Assembly: GCA_023846275.1 (NCBI GenBank)
Contig: CM043878.1
Span: 5,573,501-5,637,500 of the forward strand
DNA length: 64,000 nucleotides
Direction of reading: 5' to 3'
Source: Vanilla planifolia
Lineage: Eukaryota; Streptophyta; Magnoliopsida; Asparagales; Orchidaceae
Shown: one piece after another, positions 55,001 through 62,542 of the stretch
Numbering within the stretch: the stretch's first letter is position 1
Layout: every line of letters begins with the position of its first letter
The notes under the pieces: generated by a model
The model's input: the letters and a program-made list of their open reading frames with translations, nothing else
Database searches by the model: none
What the model was told of the DNA's origin: nothing
Made by a program: the position numbers and the translations under genes

Positions 55001-58000
55001 TATTATAATTATTGAAATATTCTATATTTATTGATTTTCTAAAATAATTTGTTCATAGTTTGTGTGTATTGTTGTTTTTTAATTGAAAGATATGGCTAGC
55101 TTCTTTTTTTATGATTCCCAGTTGTAACTAGTTTTTTTTTCTATTGTTAGACTCTTATTGAATTGATTAGTTTTTTTTTTTTTTAGTTTGGTTGCTATTT
55201 ATACCCATGTAATTTGTTGGAAGTTAAAATCAAAATGAGAATTTTTTGTCATCCTTTTTTGCATGGTATTTGGGCCTTCCCATACTTTGAAATCTTGAAA
55301 CCCAAGCTTTTTCTGAAATCTGTTTGAATTAACGGAGCTTGAGACTTAACATTCTCTCAAAACTGAAGTTTGAGCTTGTTCATGGCCACCAAGAATAGTA
55401 TTTCATCTTCAGAGATGATCTCGAGTTCCACCAACAACGTATTAACCATCGACAACACGTCATTCTTCATCTGATTTATTAACTCCTTGACCAATGAAAT
55501 TAGGTAGAACCTTCTAGTGTATAGGATTGGCTATGAGATATGAAAAGTCTCAAGGGAAGCTTATTCATATGTTTCGAATACTTATGGGCTATTGTCATGA
55601 AATACCTAGTGTTTCAACATAAATAATCGACAATGCAATCGATTGGATATATTAGAAGCATATGAGTGGGATTGCCTTGGAAATGATCAAAATAAAAGAA
55701 AATTGTCATAAAGAAAAGACTAGTTCTTTTTGTTGAATTAAACAAGAACTTGAATGATGTGTAAGAATTTTGTAAGTAAAGGTTACTACTAACCTACAAG
55801 AGGTGATTGCTAAAGTTTGAGGAGTACGTAGACAAAATGTTATGTTGGATGTACAAAATTCACCCTACAGTAATAAAAGCTCAGCCCTGCTGTTCAAGTT
55901 GTTTGATGATGGAAGAAGGAATGGTCTTGGTATGACCACTATCACACATGTGGCCATATAAGAGACACTTATTATTAGAATATTCCTGATGTTCTACTAA
56001 TTGGAAATAGCAAAGCATTGCTAAAGCAAAGGAAAAATAGCAAATTCTGAGAGAAATATAATTCAACTGAGGTCACACTATTTAGCAAAGAACAAATAGA
56101 GTTCACAAAACTCTTTGTTCAATCCTAAAATGTTCCAATATCCTCTATTATTGCAATCTAATCTATAGCTCATTAAGGTAATATCTTAAGAGCTTTCAAT
56201 GTTCAAAGAGATCAATTAAGTATTTGGATAGTATTTAGAGGCCTTGGATCTCATTATAGAAGATTCAAGAGTATTTATCAACTCTAGTTCATGTAATGAG
56301 AGGTGGGTAGTAATGATGTTGATATTCAATTCCATTTGGTAGGGATGGGATCAATGACATCTCAACTTTCCTTTTCCTAATTTGGATTCAAGGGATAAAA
56401 GCAATCTTTACAAGAAAGGAGGACCAATAGGAATAAAACAAGAAGGAAGTGAGTGGGCCGAACAAGGAAGAACTTGAAAAGTTGTGGGTCATATCCAATT
56501 CTGTTTCAGTTCTGATTCTTCCTGTTTTCTAGCTACCTCAATAAGTTAGCATATCGTAATATTCTAAGCCAATAAAGGTTATGCTGTTAGCACTTAATGG
56601 TTTTCATTCGCAAAAATATTGGAGTACATACCATATAGGTAGTTGGAGTATATTCCTTGTCCTTGTCTTTGAATCCATGAACAAAGACACGAAGGGATTC
56701 GCTCTTAGACTTGGATCAAGTGAAGATTCTAAAACTGTCTTCGACTTGATGTAGCTTGCATTGACATGAATAATCTTTTAACTAACCAAACAGAGTTGAA
56801 TTTGGGAGAGTTTTTAAAACCATTTTGAATGCAAATCTTGTAATTAGGAAAAAGATAAGATTGCACACTTGATATTTCTGCTAACAACATGCGTGCTAAC
56901 TATTGTTACGAATTTGCAAAGAAAGACCTGATGCGAGTTTTCATATAAAAGATGGAGGATGGTGTTTTTAGCATTGGTGTCTATTGAGTGGAGAGAATTT
57001 CATTGCAAAGGGGAGAAGTTTTCTCAATGGTATAGTTGTCAAATTAATAGGAAGGTTCAATCGGGTTCACATTGGAAGGAATGTGTGGTGGAGAGCCAAA
57101 TATATGTGATGGTGGAATTGGTGGAGTTTCAAGTCCTTGTTTGGAAAAGGTGATTGAGACTGGATTAAAGCTGGAAGATGCCAAGTATTATGGTATTAGA
57201 GTGCACATTGTGGGAGGCTTGGAAAGGATAGATGGAACTTATCTCATGGAAGAGGAGCCAAGGAAAAAATGGATTAGGTACTATAAACACTAATTCTTGA
57301 CTTTCAAGGCTAGGATAGAGGGATAGGAGATTTGTGACTTTGTAACTTTTGTTACCATTTTCAATTTTCTAAGCAATTCCCATAGACAACAAATATAAAA
57401 ATGTTGATTTAAATTACGAATTCACGGGAATATAATATAAACATTTTTTTATTTAGAGCTTAAAAGGAGATTACGAAAATGGGAAGAGAAAGGAAGCTTG
57501 AGATACTCATAGAGCAATGATGACCAAAGATGATTTATTGTGTCATCCTGTTCTACTTCATGACTACCACTATTTGTGACAAGATTGGACCTTTCTAAAA
57601 TTCTTCACTACGAAAAAAACCAGATTATGATGCTACCTGCCCCAATTCCCACGAGGGAGCCAAGTCATTTGTCATGAAGAAAGAAAGATGGCAGGAAACA
57701 TCATTGAAGACTTGCCTCTTATATATCATTACCAACTATATCTTTTTTTGAAGCATACAAAGTAAATAAAGTAAGATTTTCTCCTCATTTATCAAAATTA
57801 AATTAGTTTATAACTGCACAACCTTGTATAGGAAAGGAAATGCTCAAGTTTCACAATGTTACAAGTGTATCATCGCTAGGCTGAACTATGTTGCATAAGG
57901 CATATTGTGTCTATTTATCATATGTTGACAATATGATATACTTATGCCACCACTTAAAATTGCTTTATCTAAAGGATAATGTACCTTATGTTTTGGGAGA

Positions 58001-61000
58001 TTTTTACAAATTGTGTTATGCCCTCAATGTGTTATAGCTTGTGTACATATGCACACACTTAGCTCAAGAATGCATAAAAGCTACAAAGAAGTAACTATTA
58101 GTAAAACAATGCCAAAAAGGTGAGATGATCATCTCACGATTAAAAATGACACACTTTATGTGGCTAAGATGTAGGAGCTCTACCCCAACTTTAGTCAAAT
58201 TGAAATTTGTTGACCTTAGGCATATTTGGCTTTAGAATCCAATTGGTTTGGGCATATATAGTTGCTGCAAGGTTGTTGTACTTGACAAGGTATTCTTGTT
58301 AGCCATAAAGCAATGCTCATAATCAAATTATTATCATTCTTTAAATACAGGCATATAAATGATTTGTAGATAAAGTTAATGGAATAAATATCATAAAAGT
58401 TATGCTATATGAGTGGTAGGAGCTATTATGGACAAGGAAACAATGAGGTTGGATTGGAGTAAACCCATACCCACTCTACTTTGTTTTTCTCCATACATAT
58501 ATCTGCCCTATTCTAATCTTGGTTGAACCTAGGGCAAGTTGGATGGGTTTAATAATATAAGGTTTATACCAAATATAGTGTGAGTAAAAAAACCTGTTAT
58601 TTATATGCATTATGTTATGTAGTGGGTTGTGTAGGATTTTAATTTTAGAATAGTCATACCTTTTTTATGGGCTTAATTTCTCATTCCTACTTATCTTATT
58701 AGGACAGGTTTATTTGTCTTCATTGGGCATAGGTTAAAATTGTCAGCTCTAATTATAGGTGACCCATTATAATAATATAGAAGGGAGAAGTACTAAAGGA
58801 TATTATTTATCTTGGAAGTGATGAATACTATGGATTTGCATACCAAATATTGAATTGATGCCAACATCACTTGGGGGATCTAACTTGTAGGCATTAATTT
58901 CCAATCTTCCAATAACTTAGTAGGGACTATCCATTGAGAAGCTAGCTTGTAAGAGCTCCGTGTGGGGACCTCTAGTTTAAAGGTTTGCCACATTTGCAAT
59001 AAGATTCTTATACACATAAAACATGAATTTTTTTTCCTTTTCATATATTCAGAACACTTTTTTTATGTAATATTGCAATGTGACTATAAAACCTTTAATC
59101 TTAAAAGAGATGTGTAGTTTTGCATGGTCTATGGCTATTAGGCTAAAATAGTCACTATCTTGATAGGGTTCTTGCGAATAAACCTATTGCAATTGGAAAA
59201 TCATGTCTCAATTGTAGAAGTTAATGCAAATAATCACCAAAGCTTTTATTCATTATCTTAGTTTAATCATCTATGTAATTGTGGTAGATATAAAAAAACA
59301 AGCCAATACATTTTCCATAAGTCTTCCAAAAGAAGTTCATGTACTCGTCATGTTTATTAGACAAGATGAGCACCACAAGAATGTGAAACTTTGAGCTTGC
59401 AATTGAAGCAAGGCACAATATAAGGGGTATAGATTGTTTTTTGAACACAACATATTCAATTAATGCAATTTACTTATTTTTTTGCCTTTACAGCACCTAT
59501 CTCTTAATATGAAATGGAAAATTTTGGGTCTTAAAATGTTTAAAGTGTCTGATTGTCTAGGTTGAATCATCAGCAATAAAAAAGTGTTATCCAACTCTTG
59601 ATGTATTTTTGGTTCGTTATACCTTAGATGGCCCAAACAATATATAATTGTTCCCTAAAATTAGCCTCTTGATTTTTTTTCTTTTTGGGTGTGTTAGGAT
59701 CATGATCTACAAATTCCACTTGAGTTGAATGCAAACACATCAAGATAATGGCAGAGATTAATTTCTTATGCTCAATTATTAATGATTGAAACATTTGTTT
59801 TCAAAAACAACGGAATACTCTGTCTTGAAGGAATGATAAATATGCTCATCTACAGAAAAAACATAAAAATTTACATATATAAGAGAACAAAGATTTGCAT
59901 GGAAACTCAAAATTAAGAAAACAGTCACAGTCGAGAAAGTTTTTTAAAAAACTTGAAAAAGGTCAAGTTTCTTTGAAAGCTTCAATTTGGCTGTGGTGGA
60001 TAATCATCACAATACACTATAACTTAAAAAGAAAAAGGAAGACACTTAGGGTTTACACAATATGCACTTCTTCGTTTAGGATTTCTCCTTAGAGCATCTT
60101 CTTTTTTATTGACATAAAAAAGTTGCTGTGTTCACAACAAAACATGATTTATTAATAAGCATATTCATCATAATTCTGCATGCTTGCAACTTAGTCATTT
60201 TTCTAGTCCATGTTTAGAAGCCACGTCAATGCTATCTCTTAGCATGCATAAATGCTTCCATTTGAAAAATATTATGCATATTGTCCATAAAATTGACATT
60301 TTTAGTTGACGTTTTATATGTCTATAAATTATGAGTTATCACCACACTTTTGTCAACATTTATGCACAATTGTGGTATTATGCATTGCCTGCCCATAAAT
60401 AAGTTTGCTTAAGTGCTTCCATGACATTAACAACCATTGTCATATGGATGTTATCTAGCCTATTCAATAAGAGCTATCATTTTTATATTAGGTATCGAAT
60501 CTTATGTGGGATAACCATGAAAATTAGATCAAGGAACAACCATGGCCCAATGCAAGGTAGCACTCGCATCAGCATACAGTGTAGCATCTGCATATGAGCT
60601 ATTGTGCCACGCATAATACACCTAGCCAAACAATGCTTTATATTTTGACTTAATTCCAGCTTCCTTTTCAACAACTGTTTTGAGTTATGTATGTGCCATT
60701 TGTAACATTTAGTAATGTTTTTTCTGACATTCAATATATATGGTAGAAAGATCAAGAATTTTGAAGTGCAAAAGCATGTCCTTTAAAAGTTCTGGTGGCT
60801 GAATGATAATTGCAAGCGTATATTAGTCCAAACTGCTTCAAGGAGTCTAAAATAGACTGGACTTTGGTTAATCCTAGTTGCTTTTAGAACTATAATTTGT
60901 TTTATTTGTTGTTTTACTTATAACTCTTTTTTATTTTTTGAACATTTTTTTTCTGCATGTGTTTGTCTTCTTGTTTTATGGAGTAAGATCTTGTTTACTC

Positions 61001-62542
61001 ACTGTTTATAGCAAAAATTTGTAATCAGGTTATGAAGAGCGGAATTCCCAACTTCTGTGCAGTTGCTTTAGCTCTTAATCAGTTAGGGTAAGAATTAACA
61101 TCGAAGGTATCACATCCACATTATTTTTTTTTTGTCAAGATTTACAAAGATAGTATCGAATCTTATGTGGAATAGATGGCCACTGGTTTTCTTATTTAAC
61201 AATTAGTATAATATCAAGTTATTACTGTTTGCAGATTTGAAACTTCCATTTTTTTTGCATTGATACCTTTCTTTTATACTCAATTGTAAGCTCATTTGAG
61301 TAGAACTTTTCTTAGAAGCATTTGCTACTGAATGCTCCTTGTATGGAGAAATATGGAGATAGTCACTAATGCTATAAATGAAGCATTAATGTAATTGATC
61401 ACTTTTGAGCCTTTAGGATGGTTGGGAAGTGAAAAAATGGCCATAAACCAAAGAGATTTCTTCCACAGGTAGAAGAATAGAAAATTTTTTTATGATGAAT
61501 TAGTTGTGGCGCTTTATCATTTTTTAATTTTTTTCATTGTATATATACAGATATGTATGTGTTGATGTTATGCAAGGGAATCTAAATATTCTCTTATTCT
61601 AATATGTACCATGCTCGTCAGTGATTAAAGCTAGTTGAAGCATTTATCTATAAAGTAATATGAATAATATCTCCTTAGGAGCCAATGGCAGATAACAACA
61701 AACCTTGTCACAGGTATAAAGCAGCTGGAATTAGATTGGATTCAGGCGATCTAGCATATTTGTCAACAGTGGCTCGGAAATTTTTTGATGCAATCGAGAA
61801 GGAATTTGGAATACTGGGCTTTGGGAATATGATCATCACAGCAAGCAATGATCTTAATGAGGAAACTATTGATGCCTTGAACAAGCAGGTAATAGATGGC
61901 GCTTTGAGATTAGATGTTTCTTTATAAATGACTGGCCACATGTTTAGTGGGTTGTGCAAAGTATTCTATATTTAATTACTCCGTCTTGGTTTCTCTTGTA
62001 TGTATCTTCAAGGTCTATGGTTTCTCAATGTGAATCTAATGGCTATGTGATTTTTCTTTCCCTAAGTAATTGTCAGAACCATGAGATTTTTGTGATGTTA
62101 TTCATGATTCCTCGTCATTACATGCAGATCTATTTCTTCTGTTTTAGGTACTGAAGCAAATGCGAGTCCTCAAAAAAAATGAATTATAAATAATGTAATT
62201 GTTGTAGACTGTAGTAGCTTTTGGTGTTTAAATTTTGTGTTCAGGGTCATGAAGTAGATGCCTTCGGCATTGGAACCCACCTTGTTACTTGCTATGCTCA
62301 AGCTGCTCTTGGCTGTGTATTCAAGTTAGTGGAGATAAATGGCCAACCACGGATCAAACTCTCTGAAGATGTCTCCAAGGTCAGTTGTTTTCCAATAGTA
62401 AATATCATTTCAGTCCACTAATTTGATCATTTTATTTCTTTAGGTTTCGATTCCTTGTAAAAAGAGATGCTATAGATTGTATGGAAAAGAGGGATATGCA
62501 CTTTTAGATTTGATGACTGGGGAAAATGAACCACCTCCAAAG
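12391..62542 (+). CDS. NAPRT: Nicotinate phosphoribosyltransferase (plant NAPRT), 12 exons placed, 3'-partial
   Basis: The enzyme condenses nicotinate with PRPP, with ATP hydrolysis, to nicotinate mononucleotide, the first step of the Preiss-Handler NAD salvage route; it is generally cytosolic. Twelve exons join in frame (1410 nt, 470 codons, no stop), all at GT...AG sites. Family landmarks appear in order: [13 protein letters not shown] (about 40-52), [11 protein letters not shown] (172-182), GGFDATSN (210-217), GTHSHAF (230-236; His234 fits the phosphohistidine position of the G-T-x-[AS]-H motif), RLDSGD (341-346), TASNDLNEE (376-384) and DAFGIGT (397-403). Plant homologues are about 550-560 residues, so roughly 90 C-terminal residues lie past the right edge. 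ATG 12391 is chosen because an in-frame TAA lies at 12355-12357 and no other ATG falls between them. No targeting peptide is evident. The frame is intact and all active-site motifs are present, so it looks functional. Substrate preference for nicotinate rather than nicotinamide is inferred from family similarity. Confidence 0.95.
14880..15640 (+). repeat. Degenerate CTTGAG/CTCTTGA-rich repeats in intron 1
   Basis: Phrases such as gaCaTTGgctaTTGCTatTTGAGAaaTC, gaCaTTGgtcaTTGCTtcTTGAGAccT and nearby GGCATTG...TTGACC units recur irregularly. They suggest a decayed minisatellite or an old repeated coding-like sequence. Period is not constant by eye. Confidence 0.35.
15973..16377 (+). repeat. Tandem duplication, period about 206 bp, intron 1
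   Basis: Copy 1 (15973-16178) and copy 2 (16179-16377) share aaatgatnAananGGAGCaTATCAAGGCT-like starts, CCAAAC-TGATGGTCTTA, CACTATTGTGTTAG and GTAAAGTCAATGACCAT-like segments, and a TGAGGA end. Open frames on the minus strand here are by-products. Confidence 0.75.
18733..18822 (+). repeat. TA/TATG-rich simple-sequence tract, intron 1
   Basis: Alternating cacacatatatg, tatatacaaatg and repeated tatg/tgta units form an imperfect microsatellite. It lies about 280 bp before exon 2. Confidence 0.7.
19099..19243 (+). CDS. NAPRT: NAPRT exon 2 (completes Val62; residues 63-110)
   Basis: The acceptor is tttccag, ending at 19098. The 145-nt exon supplies the last base of codon 62 and 48 codons, ending on a complete Glu codon before GTAATG. 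It begins with the plant-typical run [17 protein letters not shown], then GLEEC and a helix-rich stretch ending MPTCE. One difference from homologues as I recall them is Gly for Ala in the F-A-G-L-E-E-C run. Confidence 0.95.
19244..19851 (+). other. NAPRT intron 2 (608 bp)
   Basis: Donor GTAATG, acceptor TTGTTAG, T-rich before the acceptor. No inserted element or gene seen. The open frame 19425-19718 on the minus strand is unsupported. Confidence 0.9.
19852..19971 (+). CDS. NAPRT: NAPRT exon 3 (residues 111-150)
   Basis: This is an exact 40-codon exon in phase 0 on both sides. The acceptor is ttgttag at 19851 and the donor is GTGAGT at 19972. It encodes the DGFFDYL start, then the beta-rich segment [19 protein letters not shown] and RVEGPVA, typical of the N-terminal half of plant NAPRT. 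An open frame running from 19739 into this exon is intron read-through in another frame and is not coding. Confidence 0.95.
20122..20256 (+). CDS. NAPRT: NAPRT exon 4 (residues 151-195)
   Basis: This is a 45-codon phase-0 exon between acceptor attattag and donor GTATGC. It carries [19 protein letters not shown] (151-169) and [11 protein letters not shown] (172-182). In type II phosphoribosyltransferases of the NAPRT/NAMPT fold, this stretch contributes to the dimer-interface active site and binding of the PRPP/nucleotide phosphate. It ends LEFGLRRAQ. Only 150-bp and 145-bp introns flank it. Confidence 0.95.
20402..20463 (+). CDS. NAPRT: NAPRT exon 5 (residues 196-215, plus two bases of codon 216)
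   Basis: This 62-nt exon follows acceptor acttgcag and encodes [20 protein letters not shown], ending with AG of a split Ser codon before GTTCAC. The GGFDATSN motif is completed by exon 6, across an 11.6-kb intron. The donor GTTCAC is weak at positions +3 to +6, which is notable for so long an intron. The reading-frame match on both sides makes the join secure. Confidence 0.94.
20464..21328 (+). other. NAPRT intron 5, 5' part before the gypsy element
   Basis: First 865 bp of the 11,585-bp intron 5. No coding sequence or repeat recognised. Confidence 0.6.
21329..23391 (-). repeat. 3' LTR of the intron 5 gypsy element
   Basis: On the plus strand it begins TGTCATGC and ends ...ATAACA. It aligns in order with 28708-31067: attATCAAATTTTAAAAATCAA, AGAGAACACaTAtCACAAC, AgCTCTTTGGCTCACT, CTTTGGCATG, TTTTTCTCTCAGG-like and GGGGATTTAGGGAT segments. 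Heavy point and indel divergence indicates an old insertion. Confidence 0.75.
23940..24245 (-). pseudogene. Ty3/gypsy gag remnant, intron 5
   Basis: The minus strand reads [19 protein letters not shown], a stop, then [20 protein letters not shown] followed by [10 protein letters not shown]. This matches the H-P-P-x-F ... D-x-x-x-A-x-x-W ... D-x-K-V ... W-W pattern of plant gypsy gag. Same type as the remnant at 4440-4810. Confidence 0.7.
24270..28340. repeat. Two opposed ~2 kb copia-type LTR copies, rearranged
   Basis: A segment B (24270-25890) is the reverse complement of 26380-27910. A segment A (25900-26360) is the reverse complement of 27920-28340. The order is therefore B, A, rc(B), rc(A). 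A followed by rc(B) (about 25905-27910) has the same layout as the LTRs of the copia element at 35337-41040, including a GGGGGTTGAAT start, a TTTAGTTCCACATTG and GGTTGGCT stretch, and an AAACAAACCTATTAGAACA-like end. The simplest reading is one solo LTR inserted into another in opposite orientation. No coding sequence is present. Confidence 0.6.
28708..31067 (-). repeat. 5' LTR of the intron 5 gypsy element
   Basis: Direct repeat partner of 21329-23391, about 300 bp longer. On the plus strand it starts TGTCATGC and ends CATGACA. The primer-binding-site-like sequence abuts its left edge, so this is the 5' LTR on the minus strand. Confidence 0.75.
31068..32048 (+). other. NAPRT intron 5, 3' part
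   Basis: The 981 bp between the gypsy 5' LTR and exon 6. It is less AT-extreme and T-rich towards the acceptor. No gene or repeat recognised. Confidence 0.6.
32049..32124 (+). CDS. NAPRT: NAPRT exon 6 (completes Ser216; residues 217-241), catalytic motif
   Basis: This 76-nt exon lies between the two longest introns (11,585 and 12,953 bp). The acceptor is gcctacag and the donor GTTGGT. It encodes [14 protein letters not shown] then [11 protein letters not shown]. His234 in G-T-H-S-H is the best candidate for the catalytic phosphohistidine of the family. Cys229 precedes the motif where, as I recall, plant homologues have Arg; see findings. Skipping this exon would remove the active-site His and shift the frame (76 is not a multiple of 3). 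Confidence 0.94.
32790..33560. repeat. Left copy of a diverged long direct repeat in intron 6
   Basis: Matches 41960-43440 in the same order, for example ATGCATGAGGGTTAGGTTAACAA against CCATGAGGGTAAGGTTAGCAA. Other matching segments are GTAGCTATAGCACA, GCTGTTGGCT and a TTTTCATCATTTTAC run. Identity is perhaps 60-70% with gaps. The pair brackets the copia element and could be LTRs of an older element. Confidence 0.4.
34216..34633 (+). repeat. Long GAA/purine tract with an AAT run, intron 6
   Basis: About 420 bases are almost purely A and G on the plus strand, dominated by GAA and GAAA units, with (AAT)n at about 34511-34546. Minus-strand open frames of 78-169 codons through it translate to runs of Leu, Phe and Ser and are artefacts of the repeat. 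Confidence 0.9.
35337..37359 (-). repeat. 3' LTR of the intron 6 copia element
   Basis: Aligns in order with 39123-41040: AAATTAATTAATATAATTTTTTTtGC, CAATTAGG-AG, GAGAACTTAGTTGATTTAA, GTCCCACATG-CTTATTTTCTT, AATGACCCATGCTAC and GATTTTCAAATATAT blocks. Its right edge ...ATTATAACA is TGTTATAAT on the minus strand, next to the polypurine-like tract. Confidence 0.8.
37560..37790 (-). pseudogene. Copia reverse transcriptase N-terminal remnant
   Basis: Minus-strand [25 protein letters not shown] and [12 protein letters not shown] pieces follow the E-P-x-x-x-x-E-A-L ... M-x-x-E-L-x-x-[FL] ... F-x-x-K start of plant copia RT. It is directly followed by the polypurine-like tract and LTR, so the rest of RT/RNase H is deleted. 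Confidence 0.55.
38000..39060 (-). pseudogene. Copia gag remnant with zinc knuckle
   Basis: Minus strand: [20 protein letters not shown] then Y-L-Y-W-K near 39000; [28 protein letters not shown] then R-I (about 38770-38840); and [16 protein letters not shown] (about 38140-38190). This is the plant copia gag pattern, with a C-x2-C-x4-H-x4-C zinc knuckle. Stops and frameshifts throughout. Confidence 0.75.
39123..41040 (-). repeat. 5' LTR of the intron 6 copia element
   Basis: Starts TGTAGTTCAAG on the plus strand next to the primer-binding site and ends near ACTACAATA at about 41040. Order and spacing match the 3' LTR, with frequent substitutions and small indels. Confidence 0.8.
41960..43440. 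repeat. Right copy of the diverged long direct repeat in intron 6
   Basis: Partner of 32790-33560, with extra sequence between matching blocks. No protein remnants could be tied to it. Short open frames at 41234-41762 nearby have no recognisable domain. Confidence 0.4.
43441..45077 (+). other. NAPRT intron 6, 3' part
   Basis: No coding sequence or recognisable element. A T-run precedes the acceptor of exon 7 by about 40 bp. Confidence 0.55.
45078..45179 (+). CDS. NAPRT: NAPRT exon 7 (residues 242-275)
   Basis: This is a 34-codon phase-0 exon with acceptor atcatcag and donor GTTGTT. It encodes [10 protein letters not shown], then a Cys-rich variable stretch (CSCDGSSIC) and [15 protein letters not shown]. 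This is the plant-specific insertion region between the catalytic motif and the [11 protein letters not shown] block. Divergence from other plants is highest here, as expected for a surface segment. Confidence 0.92.
45180..46399 (+). other. NAPRT intron 7, 5' part
   Basis: Intron sequence with no gene found; contains the TA/CA microsatellite listed separately. Confidence 0.6.
45996..46058 (+). repeat. Compound (TA)n(CA)n microsatellite, intron 7
   Basis: About 17 TA units run directly into about 10 CA units and two CATA units. It lies just beyond the 3' side (minus sense) of the LINE remnant. Confidence 0.95.
46400..50400 (-). mobile_element. Degenerate L1-type LINE in intron 7, antisense
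   Basis: On the minus strand from high to low coordinates: endonuclease C-terminal pieces ([32 protein letters not shown]; 48.95-49.2 kb). Then the linker before RT ([11 protein letters not shown] near 48.4 kb) and [12 protein letters not shown] (near 48.16 kb, like the P-W-K-A-P-G-P-D-G-F box). RT core follows: [19 protein letters not shown] (47.75 kb, the L-[ED]-K-A-Y-D box) and [18 protein letters not shown] (47.6 kb, the R-Q-G-D-P-L-S-P box). The C-terminal [19 protein letters not shown] lies near 47.1 kb. Many stops. Endonuclease-RT order and boxes identify a plant L1-like LINE. The 5' edge is uncertain and ORF1 may extend to about 50.75 kb. Confidence 0.8.
50401..52753 (+). other. NAPRT intron 7, 3' part
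   Basis: Apart from the tandem repeat at 50949-51275, no recognisable element or gene. Open frames at 50605, 51830 and 52265 show no known domain. Confidence 0.5.
50949..51275 (+). repeat. Diverged tandem repeat, offset about 195 bp, intron 7
   Basis: Copy 1 from 50949 and copy 2 from 51144 share AGGGATnAGG-AaTGCTCTTTGtnCTT, TTGGnGCnTTT-GTTGTnTCATCCAAG and GGTTGAT-A. They also share a GACAnGAGnnnATCTTTnGCTTCC-TGGAG segment and end in a TTCTATCTGCA-like phrase. Each copy also contains two internal GCTTCCTTGGAG-like subrepeats. Confidence 0.65.
52754..52870 (+). CDS. NAPRT: NAPRT exon 8 (residues 276-314)
   Basis: This is a 39-codon phase-0 exon between acceptor tcatatag and the consensus donor GTAAGT. 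It begins with a short variable stretch ([10 protein letters not shown]). The strongly conserved [16 protein letters not shown] and LALVDTYD follow; the latter is a core strand/loop of the phosphoribosyltransferase barrel. Confidence 0.95.
52871..61028 (+). other. NAPRT intron 8 (8158 bp)
   Basis: Donor GTAAGT, acceptor GTAATCAG. It contains a 22-base A-run (52949-52970). I could not recognise transposon proteins here, although its length and composition suggest decayed insertions. The pair of open frames at 56959-57293 has no identifiable domain. Confidence 0.8.
52949..52970 (+). repeat. Poly-A tract, 22 bases
   Basis: Uninterrupted run of A starting 78 bp after the exon 8 donor. It could be the tail of a small retroposed sequence or simply a homopolymer. 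Confidence 0.9.
61029..61087 (+). CDS. NAPRT: NAPRT exon 9 (residues 315-333, plus two bases of codon 334)
   Basis: This 59-nt exon runs from acceptor gtaatcag to donor GTAAGA. It encodes [19 protein letters not shown] and ends with GG of a Gly codon completed by exon 10. The segment leads into the [13 protein letters not shown] strand that binds the substrate. Confidence 0.94.
61088..61713 (+). other. NAPRT intron 9 (626 bp)
   Basis: Donor GTAAGA, acceptor GTCACAG. No insertion or gene seen. Carries the right copy of an 18-base exact repeat whose other copy is in intron 8. Confidence 0.9.
61714..61888 (+). CDS. NAPRT: NAPRT exon 10 (completes Gly334; residues 335-392)
   Basis: This 175-nt exon (acceptor ttgtcacag, donor GTAATA) supplies the last base of Gly334 and 58 codons. 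It contains [13 protein letters not shown] (339-351), the hallmark of the NAPRT family in which the Arg and Asp contact the nicotinate/ribose phosphate. It also contains [17 protein letters not shown] (373-389), a phosphate-binding loop region. An ATG-initiated open frame starts at 61685 inside the intron, but the split Gly codon shows that 61714 is the exon edge. Confidence 0.96.
61889..62244 (+). other. NAPRT intron 10 (356 bp)
   Basis: Donor GTAATA, acceptor TGTTCAG. Nothing else recognised in it. Confidence 0.9.
62245..62379 (+). CDS. NAPRT: NAPRT exon 11 (residues 393-437)
   Basis: This is a 45-codon phase-0 exon with acceptor tgttcag and donor GTCAGT. It contains [20 protein letters not shown] (393-412). 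Here the D-x-F-G-I-G-T loop is the 5'-phosphate-binding loop of the family. [20 protein letters not shown] follows. It is separated from exon 12 by a 64-bp intron. Confidence 0.96.
62444..62542 (+). CDS. NAPRT: NAPRT exon 12 (residues 438-470); last exon in the window
   Basis: This is a 33-codon phase-0 exon with acceptor ttctttag and donor GTAATA. It encodes [20 protein letters not shown] and [13 protein letters not shown]. Plant homologues continue with about 90 residues of C-terminal domain. No such sequence appears in the 1458 bp after this donor, so further exons must lie beyond 64000. Confidence 0.95.

Noticed and set aside
56959..57293. Two overlapping plus-strand open frames (64 and 73 codons) in intron 8
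   Set aside because: I looked for a transposon or cellular domain and could not support one; short and isolated.
60483..60755. 90-codon minus-strand open frame in intron 8
   Set aside because: No recognisable family; overlaps one copy of the 18-base repeat and AT-rich intron DNA.
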